Shown here piece after piece: positions 36,284-49,300 of a stretch of 64,000 nucleotides of DNA; position 1 is the first letter of the stretch; every line of letters starts with the position of its first letter. The stretch covers positions 90,950,889 through 91,014,888 of the forward strand of contig NC_084759.1 in NCBI RefSeq assembly GCF_028858725.1, in the 5' to 3' direction. A program made the position numbers and the translations under genes. A model generated the notes under the pieces. The model was not told the origin of the DNA. It did no database searches and worked only from the letters and a program-made list of their open reading frames with translations. Origin of the DNA: Colius striatus (Eukaryota > Chordata > Aves > Coliiformes > Coliidae).

Positions 36284-39224
36284 CTGTATCCCTCTTGATT
36301 TAGCATATGAACTCAGGCTGCTGCTTTGAGTTCTGACCTCAATGGGAGGAGCTGCTGCAGCTTTCTGAATGACTGAAGAAATTCAGGCCACCTGGTAAGG
36401 ATCTGAGTATCAGATAAATGAGAAAAAAAGAAAAACAACCAACCAACCCCAAACCCTGCAATGCCCAAGATGGAAAGGACATAAAGTTTTTGGATTTTCC
36501 AAATGCTCTCTCCTGAGCCACACAAGCAAAAAGGGGGATCAGTTCCTAGGAGTTAAGGCTGGAAGAGATTTCACTTTTTGCTGCAGCCTGACTACAAGTG
36601 CAAGAGTACTCTCAGTTGGGAAAGGTTAAACAACTTACCTCACCCTGCTCTGCTGCAGCTCATCTATCCAATACCACCTCACCAAGGTATTGCCTTCTGT
36701 GAGTCTTCACGTGGAACAAAGAAACAAACAAACAAAACCAACTCAGCCATAGATGACAGGCCACACAAAGCCAATTTTCTAACAAACACACACATCCTGC
36801 AATACTGGGAGAAACCTTACAAGCTCAGGGCCAGGTTTATGAGTGCAAGTGACATCTAGGGCTGAGGAAAAATGAAAATGAAGTTTCTGATTACACTTTT
36901 CTGTTACATTTTTCAAAAAACACACTGTACGGGTGATTAGAAGAGAAAAATCAATTAGTACAATGGGAGTATTTCAGGTTCCAAGATGTTTGTTTTTGAA
37001 GCACTACCTCTAGTCCCAAATTCAAGTAACTGCAGTAACCTGAAGATGATGGAGATAATTCAAACTGGGTTCCACAGGGACAGGCCTGCAACCTTGCCTG
37101 GAAAGGATGTTCAAAATTTCATCCCCCCCTCAGATTTCCCACTAGCTTCTCATCCAACCCTGTGTCCAACCTGCCATCACACAAGCAAAGTGCTGATGCC
37201 AAAAAGTGAAAAATCAACCGAAGGCTAGCTACTGCATGCAAGTCCCACAATAGCTCCACAGAGACCTGCAGAAACACTTGGTTGCTGCAGTTCTGAGATA
37301 AGACCAACTGTCACAGGCCTTTCTAAAAAGCACAGGAAGTAATTAGTTCCTGGAGAGAAAAAAGAAATCACAGATGTGAGCACAAAAACACCAAACTTCC
37401 TGTGAACTCTCAACCAGTTGGAAAATCAGAAGGCTGTTCAGGCCAAAGCCTCTACTTGTCTTGCAGGTTACGCACACCTAAATAACACAGAAAGAATCAT
37501 CCAGCAGCTGACCAGCTCCACATCCAGCTAGATATCCCTCGAGGCTCCCAGCTTCTCCCGAGGCAGCCCAAGACAGACAGAGCAGCTTCCCGCTGGCTCC
37601 TCCAGCCTGCAAACGCTGCTCAGCATGCAGCACCTTTGGGCTGAGGTGGCTTCTTCCCCTCCCCCTTTATGAATCCCAACACCAGATTGTTCACCTCCCT
37701 TTGCAGTGTCCCAGTCGACTTGGTATTTTGCATTTTTACCATTACCCTGTCCCACATTCATGTTCCTGCAGTTTAATTATGCGTAATCATTTGGATGTCG
37801 TTCTCTTTCTGTTCACTCCCAGAACTGAACCACCTTCCTGTCTTTGCACTTCCTTCCTTTACCTGTAGCTGATTTTTTGTACAAAAAGACCCTTGCTCTT
37901 TTTCAGATGAGATTTGTTCAAGCTCTTGGCTGCAGCCTTCTGCTGACTCACTGCTAATGGGTACTTTCCTTCCTTTCGCCTTTGTTTTCTTGTTTTAAAA
38001 ACCTCACTGACATGCAGATATAACTTCTCAGGGAGAAGAGGGAGGAAGAAAACAAGCAAAAAGGCAGACTCACTTATATTTCTTTTCATCTGCACAGTTA
38101 TTTAACAGCCACGAGCAAAGCTATTCCGTGGATGTGTGCATATGTATCTTCACTGTACTGCATGGAACACACATATTAACTCTCAGGCTGAAAGTCGGCC
38201 CCTTACACGTGAAGTCACAACGTAAATCATTCAATGTCGTCCATTTCTGAAAGGCTGGAAAAGTTTGGCATGAAGACTGTCATCCACCATCAGGAAGCAA
38301 ACGTTTTTGTAGTTCCACCTCAAGTGAGACACCTTACCTGGTGCATCAGCCTTTTAACAGTGTTTCAGTGTTTCTACTTACGTGGCAGGACACTGTGAAG
38401 TCCTCCTCTGCCTGGAATAAACAACTGGACCAAAGGGACCATTGTTGATAAGTATTTGTTAGTTGTTTTTGTAGGAGAACAAGGGAGAGAGACCCTACCC
38501 TCAGCATCATCATGAGGTGATGAAAACATCCTTAGAATCCTCTAGGTAAGTACAGCATCAAAAGAGACTTTCAACACTTTTCTGACAGCTAATCTCCTGA
38601 TGTAGGTTCCCCAAAATATGCCTAGAGAAAGTCTGGCTCTTGTAGTCACAATTCTCAGAGCTGTAAAAATTCCCCTGCATCAGAAGGGTAACTGGTATAC
38701 TACAACAAGAGAGAAATACAGGGGAAAAGGTAAAAATAAATCCCAAGCATCAGCTGGTGGTGTTAACTAATTCTCTCCTTCTTCCACCCTGGAAACTAAC
38801 AAAAAGAAGGGAAATAAAAAAAGGGAAATATCCATAATCTTAAATCATCGGAGTTTAATAAACTCTGAGGCAGTGTGACACATGAAGGTCACCGGACCTG
38901 AGGCTGAAAGCACACCAGCAGTTAAATCCACTCCATCCCTCCCAGCTTTAAGGATGACAGTGAGATTGTTAACGCAGCGTGGCAGAAAATGTAGTTCAAG
39001 GTTACCAAAGTCCCAGAGCGTGCAGATGCCAACCTCCCAGAGAAGCGTCTGTAGCCCCTCCATGGGGCCGTGACAGGCTGCTAAGGGAGCGGTGGGAGGC
39101 AGGGAGAAAGAGGCCTCAACATCATGTGGTTAGCTCAGCAGAGAGGAAAACAAAATCAAACCACATTTGTTGGAAGGTGAAACTGAGGTAGTTCAGCAAT
39201 GGGAACATTGTATCAGACAAACTC

Positions 39225-39480
39225 TGAGGCTGGGACAAATCATGAAATAATCTTGTCTAACCTCCCACCTAATATGCAGGCCATAAATCTTCACCCAGAC
39301 CACAGAACCCCACCATTACCTATTCTGGGCCTCAGCCTTTGATGACATTATAAACAGTCTTCCCCAAATTAATTCCATATGAAGAACAGTCGCCTCCAAC
39401 AGCTCTAAACATGCTCTGATTTCATTTATATCGCCTTACGTCTACCTAATTTTGAGCAGCACTTCCTCATATAAACAACC
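39225..39480 (-). mobile_element. Possible ancient CR1/L3-type LINE fragment
   Basis: The stretch AATCTTGTCTAACCTCCCAC, AGGCCATAAATCTTCACCCA recalls the 3' region of very old amniote CR1-like LINEs. It is too diverged for a firm call by eye. Confidence 0.3.
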
Positions 39481-40615
39481 CTACACATCAGTCACTGGAG
39501 AAACCTACCAACAGCAACGAAAAACCAGATTCCCAAGTGTAAACATGACGGGGTCAGCCAAAGCCTGAGGCAGTGTGGCGTTGGCACAAACACGCACGGA
39601 GGATTGCCATCACTACTCTAAGGGTATCATGCCAGAAACACTTCAAACAGTCTCCTGAAGCAGATGGCTGAATCCCTTCTGGAATTTCCTCAGTGGCAAA
39701 AACAGACAGCAGGAGGTGTATCAGGGCATGGAGCGGGTTAGCAGTTGAACTCAAGAGGCAAAAGACGCATCAAAGTGTTCTGTGAATACAGCACTACCAC
39801 CCCGCCACCGCTATCTACTCATTTTGTTTGTACCCTATAAAACCCCACTGCAGTGTGTCCAGCAGTAGCCAGGGTATTCAATGAGGTTTTAAGTACTCAG
39901 CTGGAGGCTCCTGTTCCAAAACAGGCAGAACAGAAACTTGGATTTGATTCTCTCTTCTTTTATCAGATGCTCCAGATATTATTTGCCTATTCCTGGGAGG
40001 TACTTGGGGCCATTTTGATGAGAAATTCCATCTACGACCCTCAAACACCTTTTTCTAGCCAGAAATTTGGTTTCCTTTCCGAGCAGTTTTTCCCCAGTGC
40101 ATCTGTCATTTTGGACATTGCATCTCTGGTAGAGGCACAAAAATCCCATAAAATACCACAACAGAATCAAGACAATAAATGTTCAAGATGATTAAAGATG
40201 AACCATTTTGATTCCATATAAACTGAAGGGCAAACAAAGTAGACAACAAAAAGTCACCTTAAAACTATGCTGGTCTTGGGCCTTCACTCAGGTAAGTGTC
40301 CACCTTTCCTACTAGACTTTAAATGAGGAGGCAAAATGTACCCACCTGATGCTGCTCATTGAAAATACTGATGTTGTACAACCCACAACTGCACAAAATG
40401 AAAACAATTTGCACGTTTAAGTCTAGAAGGGCACTGTTTTCCAAAGAAAGGTTCCAATTTGTTCTCCTAACGAACCATTTTCATTACCCTCAAAAGGCAG
40501 AGGAGCACTGTCCCAGTGGGGATGTTATCCTTCCAACCAATCTATGGAGCATTTCTCCATGGAGATGGAAAAAAGAAGTAGTATCAACATGTCTCATTTT
40601 AAAGCAGAATCTATT

Positions 40616-40621
40616 TTTATT
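40616..40621 (-). terminator. Candidate polyadenylation signal AATAAA
   Basis: Exact AATAAA on the minus strand (TTTATT on +), 2.7 kb past the SLC37A1 stop. A second copy at 40809-40814 is equally possible. Confidence 0.3.
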
Positions 40622-41032
40622 CAACGCAGGACGGTAAATAGACAAAATTCACAATAATCAGCATTTAAAAAACCCAACAAATCCTTCAAGACATGTTTCA
40701 ATTTGGCTCTACCTACTGGTCACTCACATTTCTACACACACAATTTCCCCAGTCTTGCTCATTTCCAGATTAACGGATATGGACATCCCATACTAACAAA
40801 ACACACAGTTTATTCACAACTTGGGGGGGCCTTTAGGTTGTTATGGAAGAAAAAGCAAATCTTTATCTTTTTGTCCAACAAATTTGAGCTGGGAGGAACT
40901 GAAATGCTGAGTATTAGCAAGGAGGGAGATATTGGCACAAGTCCTGCTTATGATTGATGCAAAGGACTCAGTCCAGCATCTCCAGCATTGTTACCACCCC
41001 ATTCCTGAGCCCCTGCAGTGCAAAAGCTCTTC

Positions 41033-41051
41033 AAATAAATAAATAAATAAA
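41033..41051. repeat. (AAAT)n microsatellite
   Basis: AAATAAATAAATAAATAAA, a clean tetranucleotide run of just under five units. Confidence 0.9.
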
Positions 41052-43284
41052 CTAACAGCAGCAGCAGCCCCAACAAGTGACATATGTAAAATCCAAAACA
41101 CAGTTAAATATAATCTGTAAAGCATTTTATAACCAAAGACTTCAGCCCACAGGGAACTGCCTCTCAAAATCTTGAGTGCACCAGAGTTTAAATTGTATAC
41201 CGCTGCACATACCATTTTTTGGGGAGAGGGACTGGCATCTTCAGCTGAAGGAGTCCTCAACCCCTCCCTCCTCAAACAGCTACTGAAGCTGTGCCAGTAC
41301 AGCTGCTCTGGGGCTGCAATGTTATTTTTCCCCCCCTACCAGAGGCTCAACCAGTCCTTTGGTCTGGCTAGCAGTGCCCCAGGGCCAGCCTGGGCGAGCG
41401 AGGGGCAGTGTGCTGTGTGCTACAGGATCCCTTCACATTTAACTACAGCCTAAAGCCCAAACACAGCACAGATTGATGAATTTACATGTTGAGTATCCTC
41501 ACTGGTTTCATCATGTCTGCTCAGATTACGTGAAGGTAACTGCAGGGCTGGGGCCTACCTCGAGCATTCACTTGCAAGGACTTTGGTACCTTCCCTTAAG
41601 TCTTTGTGGGACTGAGGTCTTCCCTGTTAACTCTGTTCAACAAAACAGTTAAAAATGAACACATTCTTATAATGTTCAGGTCAAGCATAAAGCATGTGCT
41701 GAATCAAACCGGTGAAATAACTCACCGAAGACTGAACAATTACAAAACAGCCCTGGAAATTAAGTGTTGTGCCAGCACATGGAACACACCGCCAGCAGCT
41801 CATGAGACATTTCTCCACGTTTTGCTGGGCTAGTTTAGAGAGTTCTGGTTTGTTAATCAAGTGTAAAGGCTACTGCATTGTTTCACAAAACTTTGACCAT
41901 AGTTCAGAACAAGACAGATGCCTAGACCTTTAATAAATACAGTTAAGAACGATACACAGTTCAAATTACCTAGCCTTTGTAGTCCAAGTATAAACACCTC
42001 ATACAAAAAAATTTCCTTTTTACTTTGTACTTCTTTTAAAAAAAACCCACAGAAACATCTGTTTTGCAGAGGAGACAGCTGTACAAAACCAAAATGATAT
42101 GTTTTGAAGACATTAAACCATTCATCTGTTCTTGGGCAACACCAGTTACTGAAATGTTCTCCTACAACCTACCACCTCAGTTGTTTTTCCTTTTCGATAC
42201 TTTGGCTCTACATCTGAAATTCAGAGCCACTTGAAATTAGCCACTTAAAGGAGATTTCTGGTTATTAAGGCCGTGATCTGACGATGACTTGCACGTGCAC
42301 GTGCCAGTGCTGAAACTGGGGAGTACCCAGCAGAGATCACCGTGGCAGCAAACACTAAAGCAGCTCGTCTCTTCAATCCTGTAGTGCCACAGTTCTCTGC
42401 CACCTCTGAGGAACGTTCTCTCATTTCAACCCAGCCCGCTGGAGCAGCACAACAACTACAGCAGCAATGACGTTTGCACAACCAGTTTACAATGCCCTCA
42501 GAATTATTAGAGCCTCCACACTGGGAATTCTGACTCACAATCTGTTTGTTGCTTAGGACTCTTTTTTGCACAATCCCTAACTGAGGGAGGACTCAAATCC
42601 ATCCAGAGAGTCTGTGAGAACTGCTAACCCGCAGTGCACCGCAACAGTAAATTCCATTTCATTCCCTACCCAAAAGCTGGATGTTGTCTTTGGGATTAGG
42701 AGGAGTACTGCAGTTAAAAACTAATAATACAGTGAGGTTATTAGTGTCTGAGCAGCTTCAAAATACTAATAGCAGTGCACCTTAATAACCAGCTGGTGCT
42801 GTCCCCTGCAAAGAGATGCCCTCAACGTGCGCAAGACGGTATGAGGGATACAAACTTTGCTCACAGACACTGGGATGTTTCACCGCTAGACTGTTGTAGG
42901 ATTTCGACTTCCTTCTGCTCTAGTTTTGACTTGGTTTTTTTGGAAAACACAGAGTTCAGCATTTTAAAGAAAAACATCCTATCAAAAGAAACTAAAAAGG
43001 CACTTGGTATTTCTCTTTGGCTCAGCTGAGGTGCGCTGCTAACATCTTCCCACAGTTCTCTTCATCTGGTGAATAGCTGCCATCCTGAGGTACTTATTCA
43101 TGTGCAAAAATAAGAGCTTCAGGGATTTACCAGCTGCATTTCTCACATTGCTTCCAGTAAACGTGCTAAGTTCTTCACCAAACAGAATCGCTTAAATATA
43201 GAATAACGCATTCCATGAAGTTGATTTCTCAGGGAGGAGCTCAGACTATTTACGCCATCCTCATCCCGAGGCTGGTCTCGCAGC

Positions 43285-43300
43285 TCAGTGTTCTTTAAAC
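43285..43300 (-). CDS. SLC37A1: SLC37A1 exon k, last coding exon with stop
   Basis: Only 16 coding bases: one base completing a Leu codon, then FKEH and TGA (43287-43285). The acceptor has a strong pyrimidine tract, ctgtctggttgctgttcttcccag. The ending LFKEH resembles the mammalian C-terminus PFKEQ. The short length lowers confidence, but phase, acceptor and residues all agree. Confidence 0.85.
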
Positions 43301-46300
43301 CTGGGAAGAACAGCAACCAGACAGGAAAAGCTGAGGTGTCAGGCACCACAGTCACTAACTTCAAAATACAGGATCCATCCCTTGCCATGTATTTTTCTAT
43401 TCTCTGTCCATCTTATTTCTACAAAACTACAACCAAAGGGGCCAATTTAGATCTTTTGCATATCAAGTGTAATCTCATTGATACAACTGAATGGAGTTTT
43501 TTTGTCCTCAACTCAAAACTTTGTAAATTCAGTCATCCTTTAAGGAGACTTTTTGGAAAAATAAACAATTTGAAACTATTCATAAACAGAGACCTAGCAA
43601 CCAAGTAGCTTACTTTTCCCCACCTTCGTGCTCAACAACAAAACCCAGGAAGACTGTGTATTTGTGGGAAAAAACAACCCCACACAAACAAGAGACTATG
43701 ACAGATCTGTGTATTTTCAGGTACTTTTCAAAATAACACGTTCTATAGAAAAGTGTTCATGATCTGAGAACATCAAACTGAGATTATTCTTTTGAAGCAA
43801 AATTGGAACAGACGGAAATAGATGTACAGAAACCTTAACACGTTTAATCGGCATCTAGGTATTACGGGGCAAAGGCACAGAAGCAAAATTAGAACAGAGA
43901 GAAACAGAGGTACAGAAACCTTCACATGTTTAGTCTACATCTAGGTATTACTAGGCAAAGGCACATTAACGTGCTTTTAAACTGTTATTAAGGAAACAGC
44001 AACACTTACAGGGTATGGTCTGCGTTACACCGAAGCTCCTTCTGAATAAGACGGAGTAAGAACTGTAAAAACCAGTCACAGCATCTATGTTAATATCTGT
44101 ACAGATACACAAATCAGCTAAGTTCCACGATAAGATGTTCACTGTTATTTGAAGAGCTCCTCATTTGAAACACTACCTTGTAATGCTAAACTCATCTTGA
44201 AAAAAAAAAAAAAGGTACAAGGTTTGTGTCTGCTTGGTCAATGTTTGGAAGGTGCCTATTTGTTTGGAAAGCTCAGAGGAAAAGGATGTCTTTTTTTGCA
44301 ACTGAGAGATCAATTTCTTCATAAAAGCCAGAATGGATTTCCAGTTACTCAACAGCAGATGTGTAAATTAACCAGCAGAGGGAACCAAGACTTCAAGAAA
44401 TCATTGCAAAAAGAAATTTTGGAGCATGGAAATATTTTAGCTGCTATTTTGGAAAAATAACTGTGAGGGTAAAAAATTTTAATCACACAGTCAAGATGAG
44501 TAAAGTCACAGAACCGTTACGGTTGGAAAAGACCATCAAGTCCAATCACTAACTTCACACTGCCAAGCCTGTCACTAAACTAAACCATATCCCTCAGCAA
44601 CTCATCTATGACTCTTTTCAATATCTCCAGGGATGGTGACTCCACCACCTCCCTGAGCAGCCCGTTTCAATGCTCAATAGCCCTCTCAGTAAAAAAGTTC
44701 TTCCTAATGTCTGATCTAAACCTCCCCTGGTGCAACTTGAGCCCATTTCCTCGTGTCCTATCATTCATTACTGAAGAGACTGACCTCTACCTCACTACAA
44801 CTCCCCTTCAGGTAGCTGCAGAGAGCAATCATGTCTCCCCTCAGCCTCCTCTTCTCCAGGCTGAGTAGCCCCAGCTCCCTCAGTCGATCCTCCTAAGACC
44901 TGTTCTCCAGACCCTTCACCAGCTTCATTGCCCATCTCTGGATCCTCTCTTGGGCACCTCAATGCCTTTCTTGTAGTGAGGGGCCCAAAACTGAACACAG
45001 CACTTGAGGGGCGGCCTCACCGGCGCCAAGTACAGGGGGACAATCACTGTCCTGGTCCTGCTGGCCACACTATTTCTGATACAAGCCAGGATGCCATTGG
45101 CTTTCTTGGCCAGCTGGGCACACTGCTGGCTCATGTTCAGGTAGCTGTTGACCAACTCCCCCAGGTCCCTTTCTGCTGGACAGCTTTCCAGCCACTCTTC
45201 CGCAAACCAAGAGGGTTAACTCTGTCCCATGGATTTTTTTGTAACTGGTGTTTTGGGATATTTGGAAAAATTTCTTCACCAAGAGGGTTGTCAAGCACTG
45301 CCACAGGCTGCCGAGGGAAGTGGCTGAGTCACCATCCCTGGAAGTATTTAACAGCCGTGTAGATGTGGTGCTTACGGATATAGTTTAGTGTTGGACATGG
45401 CACTGCTGGGTTAGCAGCTAGACTCAATCTTAAAGGCCTTTTCCAACATAAATGACTATGATTCTCTCAAAAACACTGCTTTACAAGGGCTTTTTAACTG
45501 ATGCTGCAAAGAAATGTGGGACTTTTTCATAATTAACTGTGAAAGAAAAAAAAATAGAGCTTTAACTCTACTCAGGAAAATGATGACAATCTCCCAAACC
45601 TTGCCCTGAAGCATGCAATATCTAAGAGTGAGAACAGCACAGATCAGGATTTGTAGAGCTGGTGACTACCAATGACAACATACTTCAATTATTAATTTAC
45701 CTAATTTATTTACTTAATTTCCAGAGATTTCACATCTTAAATGTGGAAAAAAATGTACTTGAAACTCTTGGGATTAACTTGAATTTAGGAAAAAAAGCCT
45801 GAATTGTAACTCAAAGCAAGACATTCTGTTGTTCTTCTATCAGAGACAAGTGGTCTGACACATTCAGCATTAGCTCCTCTGCTCAGTGCAATACCATGTA
45901 GGCACAGGGCTTTGTCTGGGCACAGACAGTCTTGAGGAAGGAGTATTTCTGAAGTGTTTGACAGTCACTTCGCCCTTTTGTGAGCACTTCCACCCACAAC
46001 TTCAAAAGGAGAGGACAAGCAGGTGACACTTCAGAACATCTCTGAGGTAGTCATAGCAGCATTCTGCTCTGCAGGAGAGCAAAGCTGGTACAGACACCTG
46101 CCAGGGAAATCTGTGGCAAATGCAAAAATGTAACCTATAGGCTAATCCACGGGTGGGCCCAGGACTGACTTCAAAAGTACAGCAAGACTTGCCTTGCCTC
46201 ATCTCGTGTCATCTTCTTTGGTCTTCAAAAGCAAAGCAGAGCAAGTCAGAAGTCAAATAAAAAAACCCCACCTCTTTTCAGATCTTCCTGTCAATCACAC

Positions 46301-49300
46301 AGGGCCTCAGAGAGGAGAAGGAAATAGAAAATGGATGTGCTTTGTACCAAGCCACCGCGGGCGTGTTGCGCTCCTTTTCCCTAAACATCTGCTCCTGGTT
46401 ACTGCCGTAAGTTGGGATGCCAGTTTTTCATCTAACCTAGCACAGCAGTTTTAGGGTCCATCTGGGGAATGTGATGTATTAACTTTCAACAGCTTCATTA
46501 TTGCAGTGATTTTGGCGATAGAGCAATACGGCAAAACATGTGGTATCGCTTCACTAAACCAGCTTTAAAGAAAAGAGAAGTAATTATTCCCTGAGTGGAA
46601 TCTGAGGCATCCTCTAGGTCTATCTATATACGAAGGTTCACTCAAATTCTGCCTGCTGTAATCTGCTCAGCAAGCAATTAACAGACAAGTATTTGCTCAG
46701 GAACTGAGGTACATCAGAACTAATCTGCACATTCGATTAAAATTAGATGAGAATATCAAAACGAGCAAATTTACTCTTAAAGTTTCTCACACAACTGGAA
46801 GGTTTCTCGTAAAAATGGAGCATTAAAATTGCAAAAGGAAAATTTGCATTTTAAGACAGTTGAGCACAAATGAAATATATTGCAAATGGTGATTTTAGAC
46901 TTACTAGCAAGGCACATGCATCTGACACCATGAGCATGTAAAACACATTGTTCCAACCAGATGGAGAAATAAGACCAGCTAAGAGAGGTCCCAAAGCTGC
47001 ACCTAAAACATAACATTGATATTGTCAGAATGATGCAATGTGACATTTACTGTGCTGATAGTTACTCTGAATTAGAATATCAATTTCTTCACTTAGCTAA
47101 CTCAGTAATACCTTACGTATTAAAAGGTCCCAGAAAGTGCAAAATGTTACTGAGATGGCTGCGAGCCAATGGGAAACCTAACAGAGGAGAAGCTGGGAGA
47201 CTAGAAGTTTGAGAAATGCCTGCAAGGCCTGCCTTTGGCTCCACAAAATGTCCAGTCACTATTAAGCCATCTGGAGCTGGTGGAGTCCCCATCCCTGGAG
47301 ATACTTAAAAGACAAATAGATGAGGTGCTGAGGGACATGGTTTAGTGATGGGCTCATCAGTGTTAAATTAGTGGTTGGACTTGATCATCTTAAAGGTTCT
47401 TTCCAGCCAAAATGACTCTGTGATTCTAAGCTGAATCCTACTCAACTTCCCCTTCCACATACCGGTGCAGAGGGCATGAAAAAAGTACTCACTGTCTCAA
47501 AAACAGCCCAATGGCATCTGTTTTTGCTCTCTATGCCCAGTAGCAGTCTACTACCACCCCCTCTCTCCCGCCTGGGACCACAAGAGAGGTTTAAGGCAAA
47601 GTTTGTTTTGCTCCCCACTTCCAAAGCTATACTGAGCCCTGGCAAAAATGTGAACTGGAGAGAGTCTAGTTTCTCAAATATCCTTTGTCTCAACCTACCA
47701 CAGCTAAGGCAGGCTACCTTACAGCTCTGGCTTACCTACAGATCCTGTTCCATCGATGATTGCGGTCACTGTAGATAAGGCTCTTGCATTCCCTTTCAGG
47801 CTTTTATGGGTGCCCTAAAGCAAAAAAGACTGCTTAGACTTATCCTGAGTTGAACTCCAAGAAAGTCCTTACAACACCACCTAGCTCACATCCCTCCACA
47901 CTACATGTATGTTGTGAAGATGCCTTAAATATTGCACCTCAGATCCTTTTATCGCTACTTAAAGAAGCCTTCTAGCCCATCAACCTGTTTCCTACAGCGC
48001 TCTCTTTTATTAAATCGTGTTATTTAAACCACAGGAACAAAGAAGCTTTCTGTTCTGCACAAGGACAGCACTTCAGCTTTGCATTATGCTGCAAGGCTGT
48101 TTCCTTGGTCATCTTTTCCCCTGTTACTACAGCAAAGCTCTGCACAACAAACCAAACCAACCAACCAAAAAGATCATTGCTGTGACAGAAATACTAGAGT
48201 ATGAGAATTATTGATACATACCCAAAGGCTAATTCAGAGAATTCTCAAGACAAAAGAAGCTATTCAGTCCCAATTTTAGAAGTCAAGACTTCAGAACAAA
48301 ACAACCCATCTAGGGAATGACTTAGTAGAAAGAGAGAGAAACTGAACAGTTCAGAGAACTGCTAATAAGAGACAGTCCTTTATCTTCAGTACACCGAGGA
48401 GAATCCAGTCGGGTAATCAGCAGTTAACATTTGCTCCTGTCAGACATTAGATTGTTGACATCTGAGGAACTGGCTAGCAGCTTCAACCCTCTTCCCAAAG
48501 GCAGAGTAGGAGATCTTGGGATGTCAGGCCCCACTTTCTAGCTAGCAACCCTTCAGGAAGGCTCCAGATAAAACAAGTGATGCATGGTGCCCACCTTTGT
48601 CTTCCCAAGACTTACAGGCCAAGAATAGGGCTACAGAGGATGTCTGGAGATTTTTGCCCTGTTCCTTTTCCTGTACTTACAGCATTTGGTATTATAGGAC
48701 TTTTCTCTTTTGCTTGCTGCCTCAAGGAATGAAGACCTTTGACAGCAACCTTCCAAAGCCTACCTAATGAGAGGTAACAGGGTCAATGTTTTCAAGGGGC
48801 ATTTGCGATTTGGTTGATCTGATCCATCTGGAAGTGCTGGCAACCAGAGTAAGTGTACCAGAGAAAGCAGAGGTTAGCATGGACAAAAATGAAGGTATGT
48901 ACCAGGTATAGCTTTCCAAACCAATGGGAATTAAGTCTCAAGCTCATCTCGCACAGATAGAGCTCTTCCCCTCATTTAAAGATGCAAAGTATAAAAAAGC
49001 AGAAGGCATAGAGACCTAACTTTGCATGTAACCTTTCAGTTAATTTTGGGCTGCCACCTACCAGACTTGGTCTGTCTTGTTAGTAGGCAAGAAAAATTTA
49101 GAAGCCTAACACAAGCATGTCATTCATACTAACACAGCAACTCTAAAATAAACTCAGTGCCTGAGCTCAGCACTGCCTCTGCAGCTTCTCATCCCTTGGC
49201 TTTGGGACAATGCAGCCCCCTCGCTGACAACTCTGCAGAAGTCAAAGAGCTCTCTCTGGAGGCCAAAGCCACTGCCCTGGAAACAGAGAGGAGGCCAAAC

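Larger units (their letters stand above)
24601..40600. other. Intergenic region between PDE9A and SLC37A1
   Basis: About 16 kb with no coding sequence that I can support. It holds CR1 fragments near 30.3 and 31.7 kb, a possible ancient CR1-like fragment near 39.2 kb, a degenerate CTAGGCT repeat near 26.0 kb, a 16 bp T run at 25141, and CA and TA microsatellites near 30.6 and 36.2 kb. Open frames of up to about 190 codons occur, but show no recognisable family and no splice context. Confidence 0.7.
40601..43284 (-). other. SLC37A1: Probable SLC37A1 3' UTR and downstream flank
   Basis: Non-coding sequence following the SLC37A1 stop codon. On the gene strand the polyadenylation hexamer AATAAA occurs at 40809-40814 and at 40616-40621, with a variant ATTAAA near 41925-41930. 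I cannot tell which is used, so the 3' end of the transcript is uncertain. An AAAT repeat sits at 41033-41051. Confidence 0.45.
44063..46904 (-). other. SLC37A1 intron between exons i and j
   Basis: This intron of 2.8 kb contains two CR1 copies in opposite orientation (44505-45195 and 45266-45466). The remaining 1.4 kb has no recognised content. Confidence 0.85.

Noticed and set aside
43143..43388. 81-codon open frame overlapping the SLC37A1 last exon
   Set aside because: It reads a different frame through the intron and the stop codon. The spliced FKEH-stop frame agrees with exon phases.
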